DNA from: Bacteriovoracaceae bacterium
GTDB taxonomy: Bacteria; Bdellovibrionota; Bacteriovoracia; Bacteriovoracales; Bacteriovoracaceae
Reading direction: 5' to 3'
DNA length: 64,000 bases
NCBI GenBank assembly: GCA_018649885.1
Contig: JABIHA010000084.1
Coordinates: forward strand, 1-64,000
Part shown: in pieces, positions 25,501-33,708 of the stretch
How the letters are laid out: every line of letters starts with the position of its first letter
Numbering within the stretch: position 1 is the first letter of the stretch
Notes under the pieces: generated by a model
Told to the model about the DNA's origin: nothing
Seen by the model: the letters and a program-made list of their open reading frames with translations, nothing else
The model's database searches: none
Made by a program: the position numbers and the translations under genes

Positions 25501-26205
25501 CTAGTTACTTGATTTTCTTTTTCTTTTTCTTTTTTTTCGGGCCCTCTTTTTTTGTCTTTCATCCAATTTCATATGGCGATCGAATAATCTTGAAGCCTTT
25601 GTCTCTTTGCGCTTTTTTTTCTCTGGGGATTTGGCTCTTTCACTACTGTCTTGTACCCTGCCTATCCTATTAACTGCCCCTTCCCATCTCTTCTCAGGCT
25701 TGCTCTTGCCCTGTCTAAACTCTCTTCTTTTTTGCCTCTCACTTAGCTTTATAGACCGGCTGAAAGCTTTTCCAAGTCTCTTTTCACGCCTTGCCTTTTT
25801 CTTGGGATCAGTTGTGGCTTCAAGTCTTGTGGCCTTTTTATCAAACCGGTTAAAACTCCGCCCCCACCGTTTTCCCTGTCTATGTGAGAGACCCTCTTTC
25901 TTTTTCTCTGCACGCGATTTTCCCAGTCTAGATTCTCTTCTTTTTTGTCTGTCACTGAGCTTGATATGTCGGCCGAAGGCCTTTCCAAATCTATTTTCAC
26001 GTCTTGTCTTTTTCTTAGGATCAGTTGTGGCTTCAAGTCTTGCAGCTTTTTTATCCATCCGATTAAAACTCCTGGCCCACTTTTTATCTTGCCTTTCTTT
26101 TAGTCGAGCTTTTCTTTCTTCAACTTTTTCAGCATTTGCTTCAACCGGTTGGTAAATAAATAGTATTGAACATAAAAGAACTAGAACCACCTGATTTAAA
26201 TTCAT
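25501..26205 (-). CDS. Exported polycationic repeat protein
   Basis: A 234-residue protein with a signal peptide (about 1-25, ending EANA) and an extremely Arg/Lys-rich mature part. Two near-identical repeats of about 70 residues begin RQDKKWARSFNR and RQGKRWGRSFNR; each contains RLEATTDPKKK and ends with the block KLS(D/E)RQKRRE. A partial third copy (RHMKLDERQKKR) precedes a Lys/Arg tail. An exported protein this basic would bind polyanions such as DNA, LPS or polyphosphate (inference). I recognise no family. Confidence 0.65.
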   Translation of the reverse strand: MNLNQVVLVLLCSILFIYQPVEANAEKVEERKARLKERQDKKWARSFNRMDKKAARLEATTDPKKKTRRENRFGKAFGRHIKLSDRQKRRESRLGKSRAEKKKEGLSHRQGKRWGRSFNRFDKKATRLEATTDPKKKARREKRLGKAFSRSIKLSERQKRREFRQGKSKPEKRWEGAVNRIGRVQDSSERAKSPEKKKRKETKASRLFDRHMKLDERQKKRARKKRKRKRKSSN

Positions 26206-26300
26206 TTAACTGCCCCCCTATTTATTAATTGATTATATAGGTTATCGGCTGACTGAAAGAATATATTTATGTAAGGTCATATTTTTCTAGGGAGTTATTT

Positions 26301-26663
26301 ATGGAGCCTGCATCAATTGTTTACCTCGAAATTCCGGCACCTGAGCCTAAAAGATCTGCTGAATTCTATCAAAGTCTCTTTGGTTGGGATGTAAGCTCCA
26401 GTAACCTAACTGATAAGCAGTACTGGATCTTTCGTTGTGGTGAAGGACAGTTGATGGGAGCCTTCGACTCAACAAAAGTTGTTTCTTCAGATGGAGTCAT
26501 TCTCTATATTAAGGTGGACGATATTGAGAGGGCCCTTGCGAAGATTAATTCTCAGGGTGGTGAAACTATCAGTGGGCGTTCGGAGATTGGGGGCGGCTTT
26601 GGTTACTCTGCCATGTTTCGAGACCCAAATGGAAACACCATTGGGCTTTGGGCCAAGGAGTAA
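26301..26663 (+). CDS. VOC-family (glyoxalase/bleomycin-resistance fold) protein
   Basis: A 120-residue single-module protein with the VOC pattern: VYLEIPAPEPKRSAEFYQS-LFGWDV at the start and FRDPNGNTIGLW at the end. A His metal ligand is not obvious at the usual place; the motif begins with Glu in LEIPAPE. The substrate is unknown. The ATG follows a GGGAG-like site. It is monocistronic. Confidence 0.8.
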   Translation: MEPASIVYLEIPAPEPKRSAEFYQSLFGWDVSSSNLTDKQYWIFRCGEGQLMGAFDSTKVVSSDGVILYIKVDDIERALAKINSQGGETISGRSEIGGGFGYSAMFRDPNGNTIGLWAKE

Positions 26664-26775
26664 TTACCTACGAGATGCGTTATTTGGGAATTGGATCATA
26701 ATTTTAAGTTTCTTGTAGGCGTGTTTTGATCTTTATGTTAGCAATGCAGTATGACCTCATCGGAGTTATTCTAGT

Positions 26776-27954
26776 ATGCGACCATTAAATGCGCCTTGCG
26801 TCTTTTTGCTACTTCTTTCTACTACCACTCTACACGCAGTGGTAAACAAAATAGATATTCGTGTTGAACCATCAGAGTTTAGATCTCACCTTCAAATTGA
26901 AGACAAATTTGAATTTTCTTGGGCCAAGGCAAGTGTCAATGGGCAGCCTGAAGCCGCAGCCGAGCTTTCGACCAGAGGCAATTCTTGTCTTGGGGCACCC
27001 AGGAGATGTTTTAAAATAAAATTTGCTGAGGATATACGACTTAAAATAAGCGAAACCAAATTTTGGGAAGTGAAGAACTTCAATTTGACTAGTATGTGGC
27101 AGGACAATGGATATATTAATCACAAGATTGGTATGGGCCTGGCCAAAAAATTAAAGCTTTTAAGCCTTAAAAATACTTATGTTCTTTTGACTGTGAATAA
27201 GAAGCCTTATGGCCTCTACATAGCACTCCAAAAACCTACCAAAAATTTAAAAACTTCACCTTATGTGGCCAGAAGACGCGAAGAGGGTGAAGCGGACACT
27301 AAGAAATACCGGTCTAAAATTGCCGGCTCATACTCCGAGGCTGATTTCATCACTGCCTATGAGTCAATGTATGAAAGAATACAAAATAGAAACGACGAAA
27401 CTCTCTACGGCTTTTTGAAAGAGAGACTCAATATAGAAAATTATTTTAAGCTACTGGCCCTGCATACATTGCTCCGAAACGGAGATTATACAGATGAGCT
27501 CTTCTTTTATGCGAGGCCCCTAGAGCAGACACAGGGAAAAATCTATTTTGATATACTGCCATGGGACTTTGAGGACCTATTCTCTTCACCCCATGATGGA
27601 AAGCCAAACAAGAAGGCGGGGAAGAAGGGTTATTTTAAAAAAACCATTCTCTATTCTTTCGAAGATCCACTAGATATGGCAATAGCAAGAAACTCTAGCT
27701 TGTACCGTAAATTTTTGGCCCGCGCTAAAAATACACTTGAAATAGAGCTCACTGATGAAGTCATTGATCAGGTGATCAAAAAAGTTCACTCAAAAATAAC
27801 ACCATATCTCGACTTCCCAGGCGTTTACAGCGCTTCTAAAAGAGATGAGATCCATGATGACCAGGTTTACTCAAAAGGTTATATTTTAAACCTGCTCGAA
27901 AAAAGAAAGTCTGAACTTAAAAGTAGAAGAAAATTATTACTTAGAAAAATATAA
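26776..27954 (+). CDS. Exported CotH-like kinase-fold protein
   Basis: A 392-residue protein with a signal peptide (about 1-21). The features fit the CotH family of secreted atypical protein kinases: STRGNSCLG-x-PRRCFKIKF, KPYGLYIALQKP, and the acidic metal motif LPWDFEDLF in place of the usual W-D-x-D. CotH of Bacillus phosphorylates spore-coat proteins; other members act on exported substrates. The next gene, an exported LRR protein, starts 11 bp downstream, so it may be a partner (inference). Confidence 0.68.
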   Translation: MRPLNAPCVFLLLLSTTTLHAVVNKIDIRVEPSEFRSHLQIEDKFEFSWAKASVNGQPEAAAELSTRGNSCLGAPRRCFKIKFAEDIRLKISETKFWEVKNFNLTSMWQDNGYINHKIGMGLAKKLKLLSLKNTYVLLTVNKKPYGLYIALQKPTKNLKTSPYVARRREEGEADTKKYRSKIAGSYSEADFITAYESMYERIQNRNDETLYGFLKERLNIENYFKLLALHTLLRNGDYTDELFFYARPLEQTQGKIYFDILPWDFEDLFSSPHDGKPNKKAGKKGYFKKTILYSFEDPLDMAIARNSSLYRKFLARAKNTLEIELTDEVIDQVIKKVHSKITPYLDFPGVYSASKRDEIHDDQVYSKGYILNLLEKRKSELKSRRKLLLRKI

Positions 27955-27965
27955 GGAGAGTAAAA

Positions 27966-28679
27966 ATGAAATTGGTACTATTAGTTTCTCTAATATTTTC
28001 ATCAAGCGTATTTGCTGGTGGAATTTGCGACAGAGGCGAAGATGTAAGAAACAAATTATTAAAAAATCTTGGAATGAAAAGATGTGCTGATGTTACAGCA
28101 AAAGACCTTGAAGAGGTTACAGATCTAGTGATCATTTATGATTGGGGAAATCACAAAGGTGATAAAACCAAAATGAAAACGATTACTAAAGAAGATCTTG
28201 CAGGACTTGTTAATTTAAACGAGCTCGTTATCCAATTTTCTGAAATTGAATCCCTTGCAGAAGATACTTTTTGGCACCTTAAGAACTTAAGAATGTTAGA
28301 TTTTTCTCATAACCTACTTAAAAAATTTCCTAAGAAATTATTCGCAGGACAAAAAGATCTAAGATATCTTGAGCTTGACTCTAACCCTATGGAAGGCGGA
28401 AAATTTCCAGTGGGACTATTTAAAGGACTTGAGTCAGTAGTTGAATTGGATCTAGATGAATTGGGTCTTACTGAAATTCAACCAGGACTATTTTCTGATC
28501 TCGGAAATCTAAAGTCTCTAGATTTAACTGAAAATGAATTAAATACATTTTCAGCTGATTCCTTTATGGGTCTTAGAGCACTTGAAGAGCTTGAGATACA
28601 AGGTAATCCACTTAAAGGACTTGATAAGAGTGTTTTTTCAAAATTTCCTAAGGGAACAGTTGTTTACGAATGGGAATAA
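27966..28679 (+). CDS. Exported leucine-rich repeat protein
   Basis: A 237-residue protein with a signal peptide (about 1-17, ending VFA). A capped LRR domain follows, with about six repeats of 23-25 residues, such as LRMLDFSHNLLKKFPKKLF and LKSLDLTENELNTF. A CDRG...MKRC pair precedes the repeats and may form a cap disulfide. LRRs mediate protein binding. It directly follows the CotH-like gene, with AAGGAG as RBS, and a hairpin follows the stop. Confidence 0.85.
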   Translation: MKLVLLVSLIFSSSVFAGGICDRGEDVRNKLLKNLGMKRCADVTAKDLEEVTDLVIIYDWGNHKGDKTKMKTITKEDLAGLVNLNELVIQFSEIESLAEDTFWHLKNLRMLDFSHNLLKKFPKKLFAGQKDLRYLELDSNPMEGGKFPVGLFKGLESVVELDLDELGLTEIQPGLFSDLGNLKSLDLTENELNTFSADSFMGLRALEELEIQGNPLKGLDKSVFSKFPKGTVVYEWE

Positions 28680-28698
28680 TAGTTTAATTATTTAGAAT

Positions 28699-28723
28699 TA
28701 GGGGCCCTGAGCATAGGGCCCTA
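28699..28723 (+). terminator. Probable terminator
   Basis: TAGGGGCCCT and AGGGCCCTA form a GC-rich stem of nine pairs with one bulged G and a 6-nt loop, followed by a T-rich stretch (TCCTTGTCTTTTA). It lies 20 bp after the LRR gene. Confidence 0.65.
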
Positions 28724-28880
28724 TCCTTGTCTTTTATTCCTTCAAATATTCAGCTTGTTGCTCATATCCGACCAGATTGGACAGGTACATTGGTCCATAC
28801 CATCCCTAGATAATAATCTGAGTTAAGAACTATAAAAATAAAGCCGAAATATTGTTTAGAACCTAACAGGTGTATTAAAA

Positions 28881-30233
28881 ATGATATTTTTTAAAAAAAC
28901 CATTCAGCTTATACTCACAATGTTTTCGCTTACATTTAGCCTGTATGCAGGAGGCAACTTCGATAAGGCTTTAGGTGCACAAAGTAAGGGGTACTATTTT
29001 GAAGCAATCCAGTACTACAGACTTGAGCTGAAAAGGCATCCTGAAAATCACCAGGCCCGCTCGAATATGGCCGTATCGCTTTTTCAAGTTAATGATTTGA
29101 AAAAAGCAGAAATGGAAATGAAAAGAAGTTTAAAGGGAAATCCATTTTCAGTTGATTCAAATTACAACTTAGGACTGATGCTAAAAAAACTTGGACGTTT
29201 CAAAGAAGCCATTACTAGATTAGAGTATGCAAAGAGATTAAGACCCTCATTTTTTGAGTCTTACTCTCAATTAGCAGATCTTTATGAAAAGGTTGAAAAC
29301 TACGCGCACGCAGAAAGCACATATTCTGAAATGTTAAAGATGAAGCCAAAAAATCCCTCTCTTTTATTTAAGTTTGCCAACTTCTTAGTAAGAGCGACAA
29401 AGTATCTTGAAGCCGATAAAAGGTTTGTACAAGTGCTAGGTCTAGCAGGGACTGATTTTAATTACAATTTTGCTTATGCACTCTTTCTCGATCACAAGAT
29501 CGATAGGTCTGAAGAGGCAATTAAACGATATAAAATAGCACTTAAGCTAAAACCGGGCCATGTTGATTCCAGGTTAAATCTTTCTTTAAGGCTAGCAAAA
29601 GCAGGAAAAGTAGATGAAGCCAAAAAGAATTTAAAAAAATTGATTGGAAAGTATGCACCGAAGTCACCACATGGGTATTTCCATCTGGGAAGATTATATA
29701 AAGATGAAAGTCATTACAAAAAAGCTATTGGACTATTTAACAAGGCCATTGCCTTAGATCCTGGTGGTAAAAAGCCATATGAAGAAAAAGCTTCAATTTA
29801 TGTTGTTCAGAAAAAATATGATTTAGCGGCAGCTCAATATTTGAGCATTTCTAATTTTGATCCCAAGTATATAAAATCCTATCTTTTTAGAGGATGGGCA
29901 TTTGAAACGATGGGAAATCCTCAGGGGGCCCTTAGTTTGTATCAAGAAGCACAACAAATCTCACCTCTAGATTTAGATGTGAATTTAAGTTTGGGTAATA
30001 TATATTTCACCATGAATAGGAAGAAAGAGGCCATCACAGCTTATTCAAAAGTATTGAGCATAGTGGATACTCATGAACTTGCTAGATATAGATCTGGAGT
30101 TTTAAATTTCAAGATGGGTGACTACGATGCTTCAAAAGATCATTTTGAGAAAATAGCAAGTGAGTCAAAGTTCTACCAAGTGAGCCGTGAGTATATTAGC
30201 GACAAATCGAGACTTCCCTCCTCAACAGATTAA
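28881..30233 (+). CDS. Exported TPR-repeat protein
   Basis: A 450-residue protein with a signal peptide (about 1-23, ending YAG). Ten or more tetratricopeptide units follow, for example KALGAQSKGYYFEAIQYYR, VDSNYNLGLMLKKLGRF and HGYFHLGRLYKDESHYKKA. TPR proteins scaffold protein complexes; the partner is unknown. It lies 72 bp upstream of a LysM-SPOR gene on the same strand, so both may serve the cell wall. Confidence 0.88.
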   Translation: MIFFKKTIQLILTMFSLTFSLYAGGNFDKALGAQSKGYYFEAIQYYRLELKRHPENHQARSNMAVSLFQVNDLKKAEMEMKRSLKGNPFSVDSNYNLGLMLKKLGRFKEAITRLEYAKRLRPSFFESYSQLADLYEKVENYAHAESTYSEMLKMKPKNPSLLFKFANFLVRATKYLEADKRFVQVLGLAGTDFNYNFAYALFLDHKIDRSEEAIKRYKIALKLKPGHVDSRLNLSLRLAKAGKVDEAKKNLKKLIGKYAPKSPHGYFHLGRLYKDESHYKKAIGLFNKAIALDPGGKKPYEEKASIYVVQKKYDLAAAQYLSISNFDPKYIKSYLFRGWAFETMGNPQGALSLYQEAQQISPLDLDVNLSLGNIYFTMNRKKEAITAYSKVLSIVDTHELARYRSGVLNFKMGDYDASKDHFEKIASESKFYQVSREYISDKSRLPSSTD

Positions 30234-30323
30234 AAGACTCAGGTTCTCACTATTTTCTTACTGGCCTGTAATCTGCTCTATGAGATAAAATATGTTTAAT
30301 ATACTTTGAAAGGAAGTGGTATT

Positions 30324-31025
30324 TTGAACATATATACGATTTCTAAATTATGGATTTGGCTTACAATTGCTTTATCCAGTGGAGCCTTGTTATCAGCTGA
30401 ACACATCGTTAGTTCTGGAGAGTCTTTGATGACAATTTCACATAGGTACTACCAAACACACAAGTGTTGGCGTCTAATTCGTGATGAAAAAAAACAAAAA
30501 GTTGTTGGCGAGAGTATTGAAGTTGGCCAAAAACTATTTATTCCCGAAAAATCTGAATGCGCATTACTTCAACCTTGGATTTTAAAGGCTTCATCAAGTG
30601 CGGGTTTAGTTAAAAATAAGAAGAAGGTATCAATTTTAGAAAAAGAAGATCGATTTATTATTTTCAATGAAAAGGGCGAGGGTTTTAAGATGAAGCCACT
30701 TGCCAAAAGAAAGCCACTGAAAAAACAACTCAAAAAAACTGTAATAGAGAAGAAGTTTCATCAAAAAAATTATGAAATTCAAATTGCAGCCTTTAGTACT
30801 TGGGATGAAGCCTATTTTTTCAAGAATCAACAAGAGAAAAAAATCCAAGAAGATATGAGAATTAATAGACCTATGGAAGGAGAAAAAATCAAGTGGTATC
30901 GTTTGAAACTTGGACATTTCTTAAATTCAAAACAGGCCATGAGTTTTGCAAATAAAATGGGTTTTAGTAAGCAGTATCCAGGATTCTTCATTACAAAAGG
31001 CGATGGTAGCGGGATTGGTAAATAG
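30324..31025 (+). CDS. Exported LysM and SPOR domain protein
   Basis: I place the start at TTG 30324, seven bases after AGGAAG (30311-30316), giving 233 residues. A signal segment precedes a LysM domain (EHIVSSGESLMTISHRYY...GQKLFIPE). A Lys-rich linker leads to a C-terminal SPOR domain (YEIQIAAFSTWDEAYFFKN...WYRLKLGHF). LysM binds peptidoglycan sugars and SPOR binds denuded glycan at division sites, so a septal or wall role is likely. It is convergent with the lipoprotein gene at 31029. Confidence 0.85.
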   Translation: MNIYTISKLWIWLTIALSSGALLSAEHIVSSGESLMTISHRYYQTHKCWRLIRDEKKQKVVGESIEVGQKLFIPEKSECALLQPWILKASSSAGLVKNKKKVSILEKEDRFIIFNEKGEGFKMKPLAKRKPLKKQLKKTVIEKKFHQKNYEIQIAAFSTWDEAYFFKNQQEKKIQEDMRINRPMEGEKIKWYRLKLGHFLNSKQAMSFANKMGFSKQYPGFFITKGDGSGIGK

Positions 31026-31028
31026 TAC

Positions 31029-31418
31029 TTATTCGCTAATCTTTTTCCAAACGGCATCTTTAAAAAAATAGATTTTCGTAGGAGTGGGATAACCTTGCTG
31101 GATTTCTCCCGATTCACTGACTGCTGGCGCCCCCATTTTATATTCTAGAGTTCCAGTCACTTCAACATCCACCTTACTGTGAAAGTCATCTGGCCAATTA
31201 CCGACATTTTCTAAAAGAATATAGTCCTGATCAACCATTACTATGGCTCCACTTTTTTGATGGTAAGCCTTACCTTGAACTGTGATATTTTGACCAATGT
31301 GTTCAGATAAATTTATCATATTTCCACCTTTATTTATTTTTTTGCTATGAGAACAGCTCAGTGAGAGGAGAAGGATAGATAAACCACAAAACAGACTAAT
31401 TTTACCAGTTAAGTTCAA
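31029..31418 (-). CDS. Small lipoprotein, possible OB-fold
   Basis: The chosen start is TTG 31418, five bases after GGGAG; an earlier TTG (31436) lacks an RBS. The lipobox LSLSC is followed by SHSKK, then about 105 residues of beta-type sequence with HIGQNITVQGKAYH, VMVDQDYILLENV and VEVTGTLEY. This resembles small OB-fold domains, but the match is weak. It is divergent from the LspA-like gene. Confidence 0.6.
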   Translation of the reverse strand: MNLTGKISLFCGLSILLLSLSCSHSKKINKGGNMINLSEHIGQNITVQGKAYHQKSGAIVMVDQDYILLENVGNWPDDFHSKVDVEVTGTLEYKMGAPAVSESGEIQQGYPTPTKIYFFKDAVWKKISE

Positions 31419-31446
31419 AGAATCTCCCTGCGACAAAAAATAATTT

Positions 31447-31477
31447 TTGCAATGATTCGTAAGGTATATTGTATAAT
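31447..31477 (+). promoter_or_regulatory. Putative sigma-70-type promoter for the LspA-like gene
   Basis: TTGCAA (31447-31452) and a perfect TATAAT (31472-31477) are separated by 19 bp. The transcription start would fall near 31484, leaving a 30-nt leader before ATG 31514. Confidence 0.5.
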
Positions 31478-31513
31478 ACTCAAGATACCATAGTTTTCAA
31501 AAAATTGAGAGAT

Positions 31514-32419
31514 ATGAATAGATTATTCTTTTTAACTTTTATCTTTATAGGCTTCACCATTGACCAAGTAACGAAGTATTGGGCGAGATCAATGGCTTCG
31601 CCTATTCCTGGGAAATTGGTAACTATAGATCTTCATAAAAACTTTGCCTTTGCACTTGGAAGTTTTGAATTTATTGATGCTAAAAAACTGGCATTGTTTT
31701 CAGGTTTATTATATTGCTTAATTGGAACATTTTTATTTTTTCTAGTTTTCTTTGTTTTAAAATCTAAGAAGTATTCAAAAGTAAATTGGCCACTGGGATG
31801 TCTTCTTGTGGGAGTGAGCGGAAATGCCATTGACAAGATATTCAATGGATTTGTTACAGATTTTTTAATTTTTGAATTACCTTTTCTAAATCAATCAGTC
31901 ATAAATATAGCAGATATCTATTTTTTAATAGGAGTAATTTCTCTTGTGGTAATTATTCTTTTTCAGTCTGCTAATATCTGGTATGAAGGCAATAGAAGAA
32001 AAGTGATAATGGTTGATCATAGCTTCCAAAAAGAATTTGGAATCAAATTAATGTTTATTGCCCTAATTTCCACATTTTTTGCCAATATAATTACAATTAT
32101 GGTTTTTAACTTCTTAAAAGTGAATATTTCCCATTCAATAATTTTTATTTCTCTACTAGTTCAATTCATTTTTTTGATATTTTTATGTTTCACGACTTAC
32201 CTATTTGGGCTTCTAGAGTCTCATAAAACCAGTGGCGCCCTCTTTTCTTATAAAAGATCACTAAAAGCGGCACTATCCCAGTCAAAAACTCATGATTTCA
32301 AACTCAGGGAGGGAGACTACCATGTGGAAATCCTTACTGACTGCATGGACCAGGTTTCGGATTACATTGATGCTAATGCCACAAAGAATTCTCATCTCTC
32401 TAGTGGTTCTGACTCTTAA
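31514..32419 (+). CDS. Signal peptidase II-like domain fused to HAMP-like membrane domain
   Basis: A 301-residue protein from ATG 31514 (GAGAG before it). Residues about 1-155 are LspA-like: DQVTKYW, NFAFALGSF, GNAIDKIFNGFVTDFLIF and NIADIYF. The two catalytic Asp (TDF, IAD) are present; the Arg next to the first Asp motif in E. coli LspA is Lys here. Two more helices (about 175-200, 205-230) lead into a HAMP-like segment (SGALFSYKRSLKAAL...KLREGDYHVEI). LspA cleaves lipoprotein signal peptides and is about 160 residues, so the C-terminal half is an addition. The window has many lipoprotein substrates. Confidence 0.75.
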   Translation: MNRLFFLTFIFIGFTIDQVTKYWARSMASPIPGKLVTIDLHKNFAFALGSFEFIDAKKLALFSGLLYCLIGTFLFFLVFFVLKSKKYSKVNWPLGCLLVGVSGNAIDKIFNGFVTDFLIFELPFLNQSVINIADIYFLIGVISLVVIILFQSANIWYEGNRRKVIMVDHSFQKEFGIKLMFIALISTFFANIITIMVFNFLKVNISHSIIFISLLVQFIFLIFLCFTTYLFGLLESHKTSGALFSYKRSLKAALSQSKTHDFKLREGDYHVEILTDCMDQVSDYIDANATKNSHLSSGSDS

Positions 32420-32556
32420 CATTTTCCTGATTATAGTTTCTTAGGTCTTTATTTTTTGTTTCATATGAGTTTCTGCCGATAATAAAGTGGATTAACAATA
32501 ATTCATTATTTATCAATACAAATACTAATAACTACAATCGTAGATAGTAACAATAT

Positions 32557-32577
32557 GAGGGGGGATTTATCCCCCTC
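32557..32577. terminator. GC-rich hairpin
   Basis: GAGGGGG and CCCCCTC form a 7-bp stem with a short AT loop, 10 bp beyond the stop of a minus-strand remnant (32587). It lacks a clear T-tract on either strand. It may be a terminator remnant or an operator. Confidence 0.35.
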
Positions 32578-32586
32578 AATATTTAA

Positions 32587-32772
32587 TTAGTAGTCATAGA
32601 ATTGGTATTTTTTGCCCTTGCTTCCAGGTGTGCTTTTACATTTTTTCATTGGTTTCAAATTGATATCACCGTCGGGATCGGCCATGCCACCATGACCATC
32701 ACAAAGAGCAGGCCCGATACCTGATAGTTTTGCAATGGAGAGGCCAACAATATGTGGGGCTATTGGGGTAAT
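32587..32772 (-). pseudogene. Remnant of an exported-protein gene, 5' end missing
   Basis: On the minus strand a 61-codon frame between stops has a protein-like composition. It reads IAKLSGIGPALCDGHGG, then MADPDGDINLKPMKKC, and ends KKYQFYDY. It has no start codon except an internal ATG 28 codons from the end, and no RBS. It looks like the C-terminus of a larger gene. The rest of the 32420-32926 gap is AT-rich and shows only the hairpin at 32557 and the leader of the gene at 32927. Confidence 0.35.
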
Positions 32773-32926
32773 TTAGACTATATGAGTTCTAATGTGCACC
32801 TTGTAGTGCGGAAATTTACTCTTAGGGTGACACCAATATTTTAAGTAGCGCAACGAGACAGAGGTTGAATTAGTTTTGCTTCTTCACCCTAAGGCCTTAA
32901 AATAGATTTTTTAAGAGGAGATTATT

Positions 32927-33685
32927 ATGAAATCTGGAAATCCAGCATTATCCGATAAAGTATTTAACAAATCAATTACTCGTAGCATTGGTGAGTCCAT
33001 GACTCTTCAAGGGACTATCAACAAAACTTTTATACTTCTTGCCTTGGTTTTTGCCACAGCTATTTTTACTTGGGAAAAAACAATGCCGGCGTTTGGTGAC
33101 GTAGCACCTGGTGCTGGCTCTTATGGATATGTAATGGCCGGTGTGATTGGTGGACTTATTTTTGCCATAGCAACAATTTTTAAAAATAACTGGGCGCCTA
33201 TTACGGCTCCAGCTTATGCATTGTTTGAGGGCCTCGCCCTTGGAGCGATTTCCGCGATCTATGAAATCCAGTACGGCGGAATTGTTTTTCAAGCGATCTT
33301 TTTAACCTTTGGAATTTGTCTGGCCCTTTTACTTGCTTACAAATCAAGAATTATTAAAGTAACCGAAAAATTTAGGATGGGTGTAGTGGCCGCAACGGGC
33401 GGAATTTTTATCGTATATATGCTTTCATTTGTTTTATCCTTTTTCGGAGTCACTATTCCCTACATCCATGGCTCAGGTTTAATTGGAATTGGCTTAAGTG
33501 TTTTTATTTGCATCGTCGCCAGCCTTAATCTTGTATTAGATTTTGATTTTATTGAAAAGGCTTCATCAAGGGGAGATGTTCCCAAGTACATGGAGTGGTA
33601 TGGTGCTTTTGGATTAATTGTGACACTTGTTTGGCTCTACCTTGAGATTTTAAGACTTCTATCAAAACTAAATAGTAGAGATTAA
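32927..33685 (+). CDS. Bax inhibitor-1/YccA-family membrane protein
   Basis: A 252-residue protein with about seven membrane helices. The N-terminal MTLQGTINKTFILLALVF and C-terminal DFDFIEKASSRGDVPKYMEWYGAFGL match the YccA/BI-1 family (bacterial Bax1-I, DUF4870-independent). The acidic pair of the pH-sensing/Ca2+-leak site is plausibly the two Asp in LDFDFIE. The cellular role in bacteria is not settled. AGAGGAG precedes the ATG. Confidence 0.9.
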   Translation: MKSGNPALSDKVFNKSITRSIGESMTLQGTINKTFILLALVFATAIFTWEKTMPAFGDVAPGAGSYGYVMAGVIGGLIFAIATIFKNNWAPITAPAYALFEGLALGAISAIYEIQYGGIVFQAIFLTFGICLALLLAYKSRIIKVTEKFRMGVVAATGGIFIVYMLSFVLSFFGVTIPYIHGSGLIGIGLSVFICIVASLNLVLDFDFIEKASSRGDVPKYMEWYGAFGLIVTLVWLYLEILRLLSKLNSRD

Positions 33686-33708
33686 TTTAAATTTGTAAGG
33701 GGTGGAAT

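Noticed and set aside
32972-33292. A 106-codon minus-strand frame in the BI-1/YccA gene
   Set aside because: It is antisense to a well-supported membrane-protein gene and has no protein-like features.
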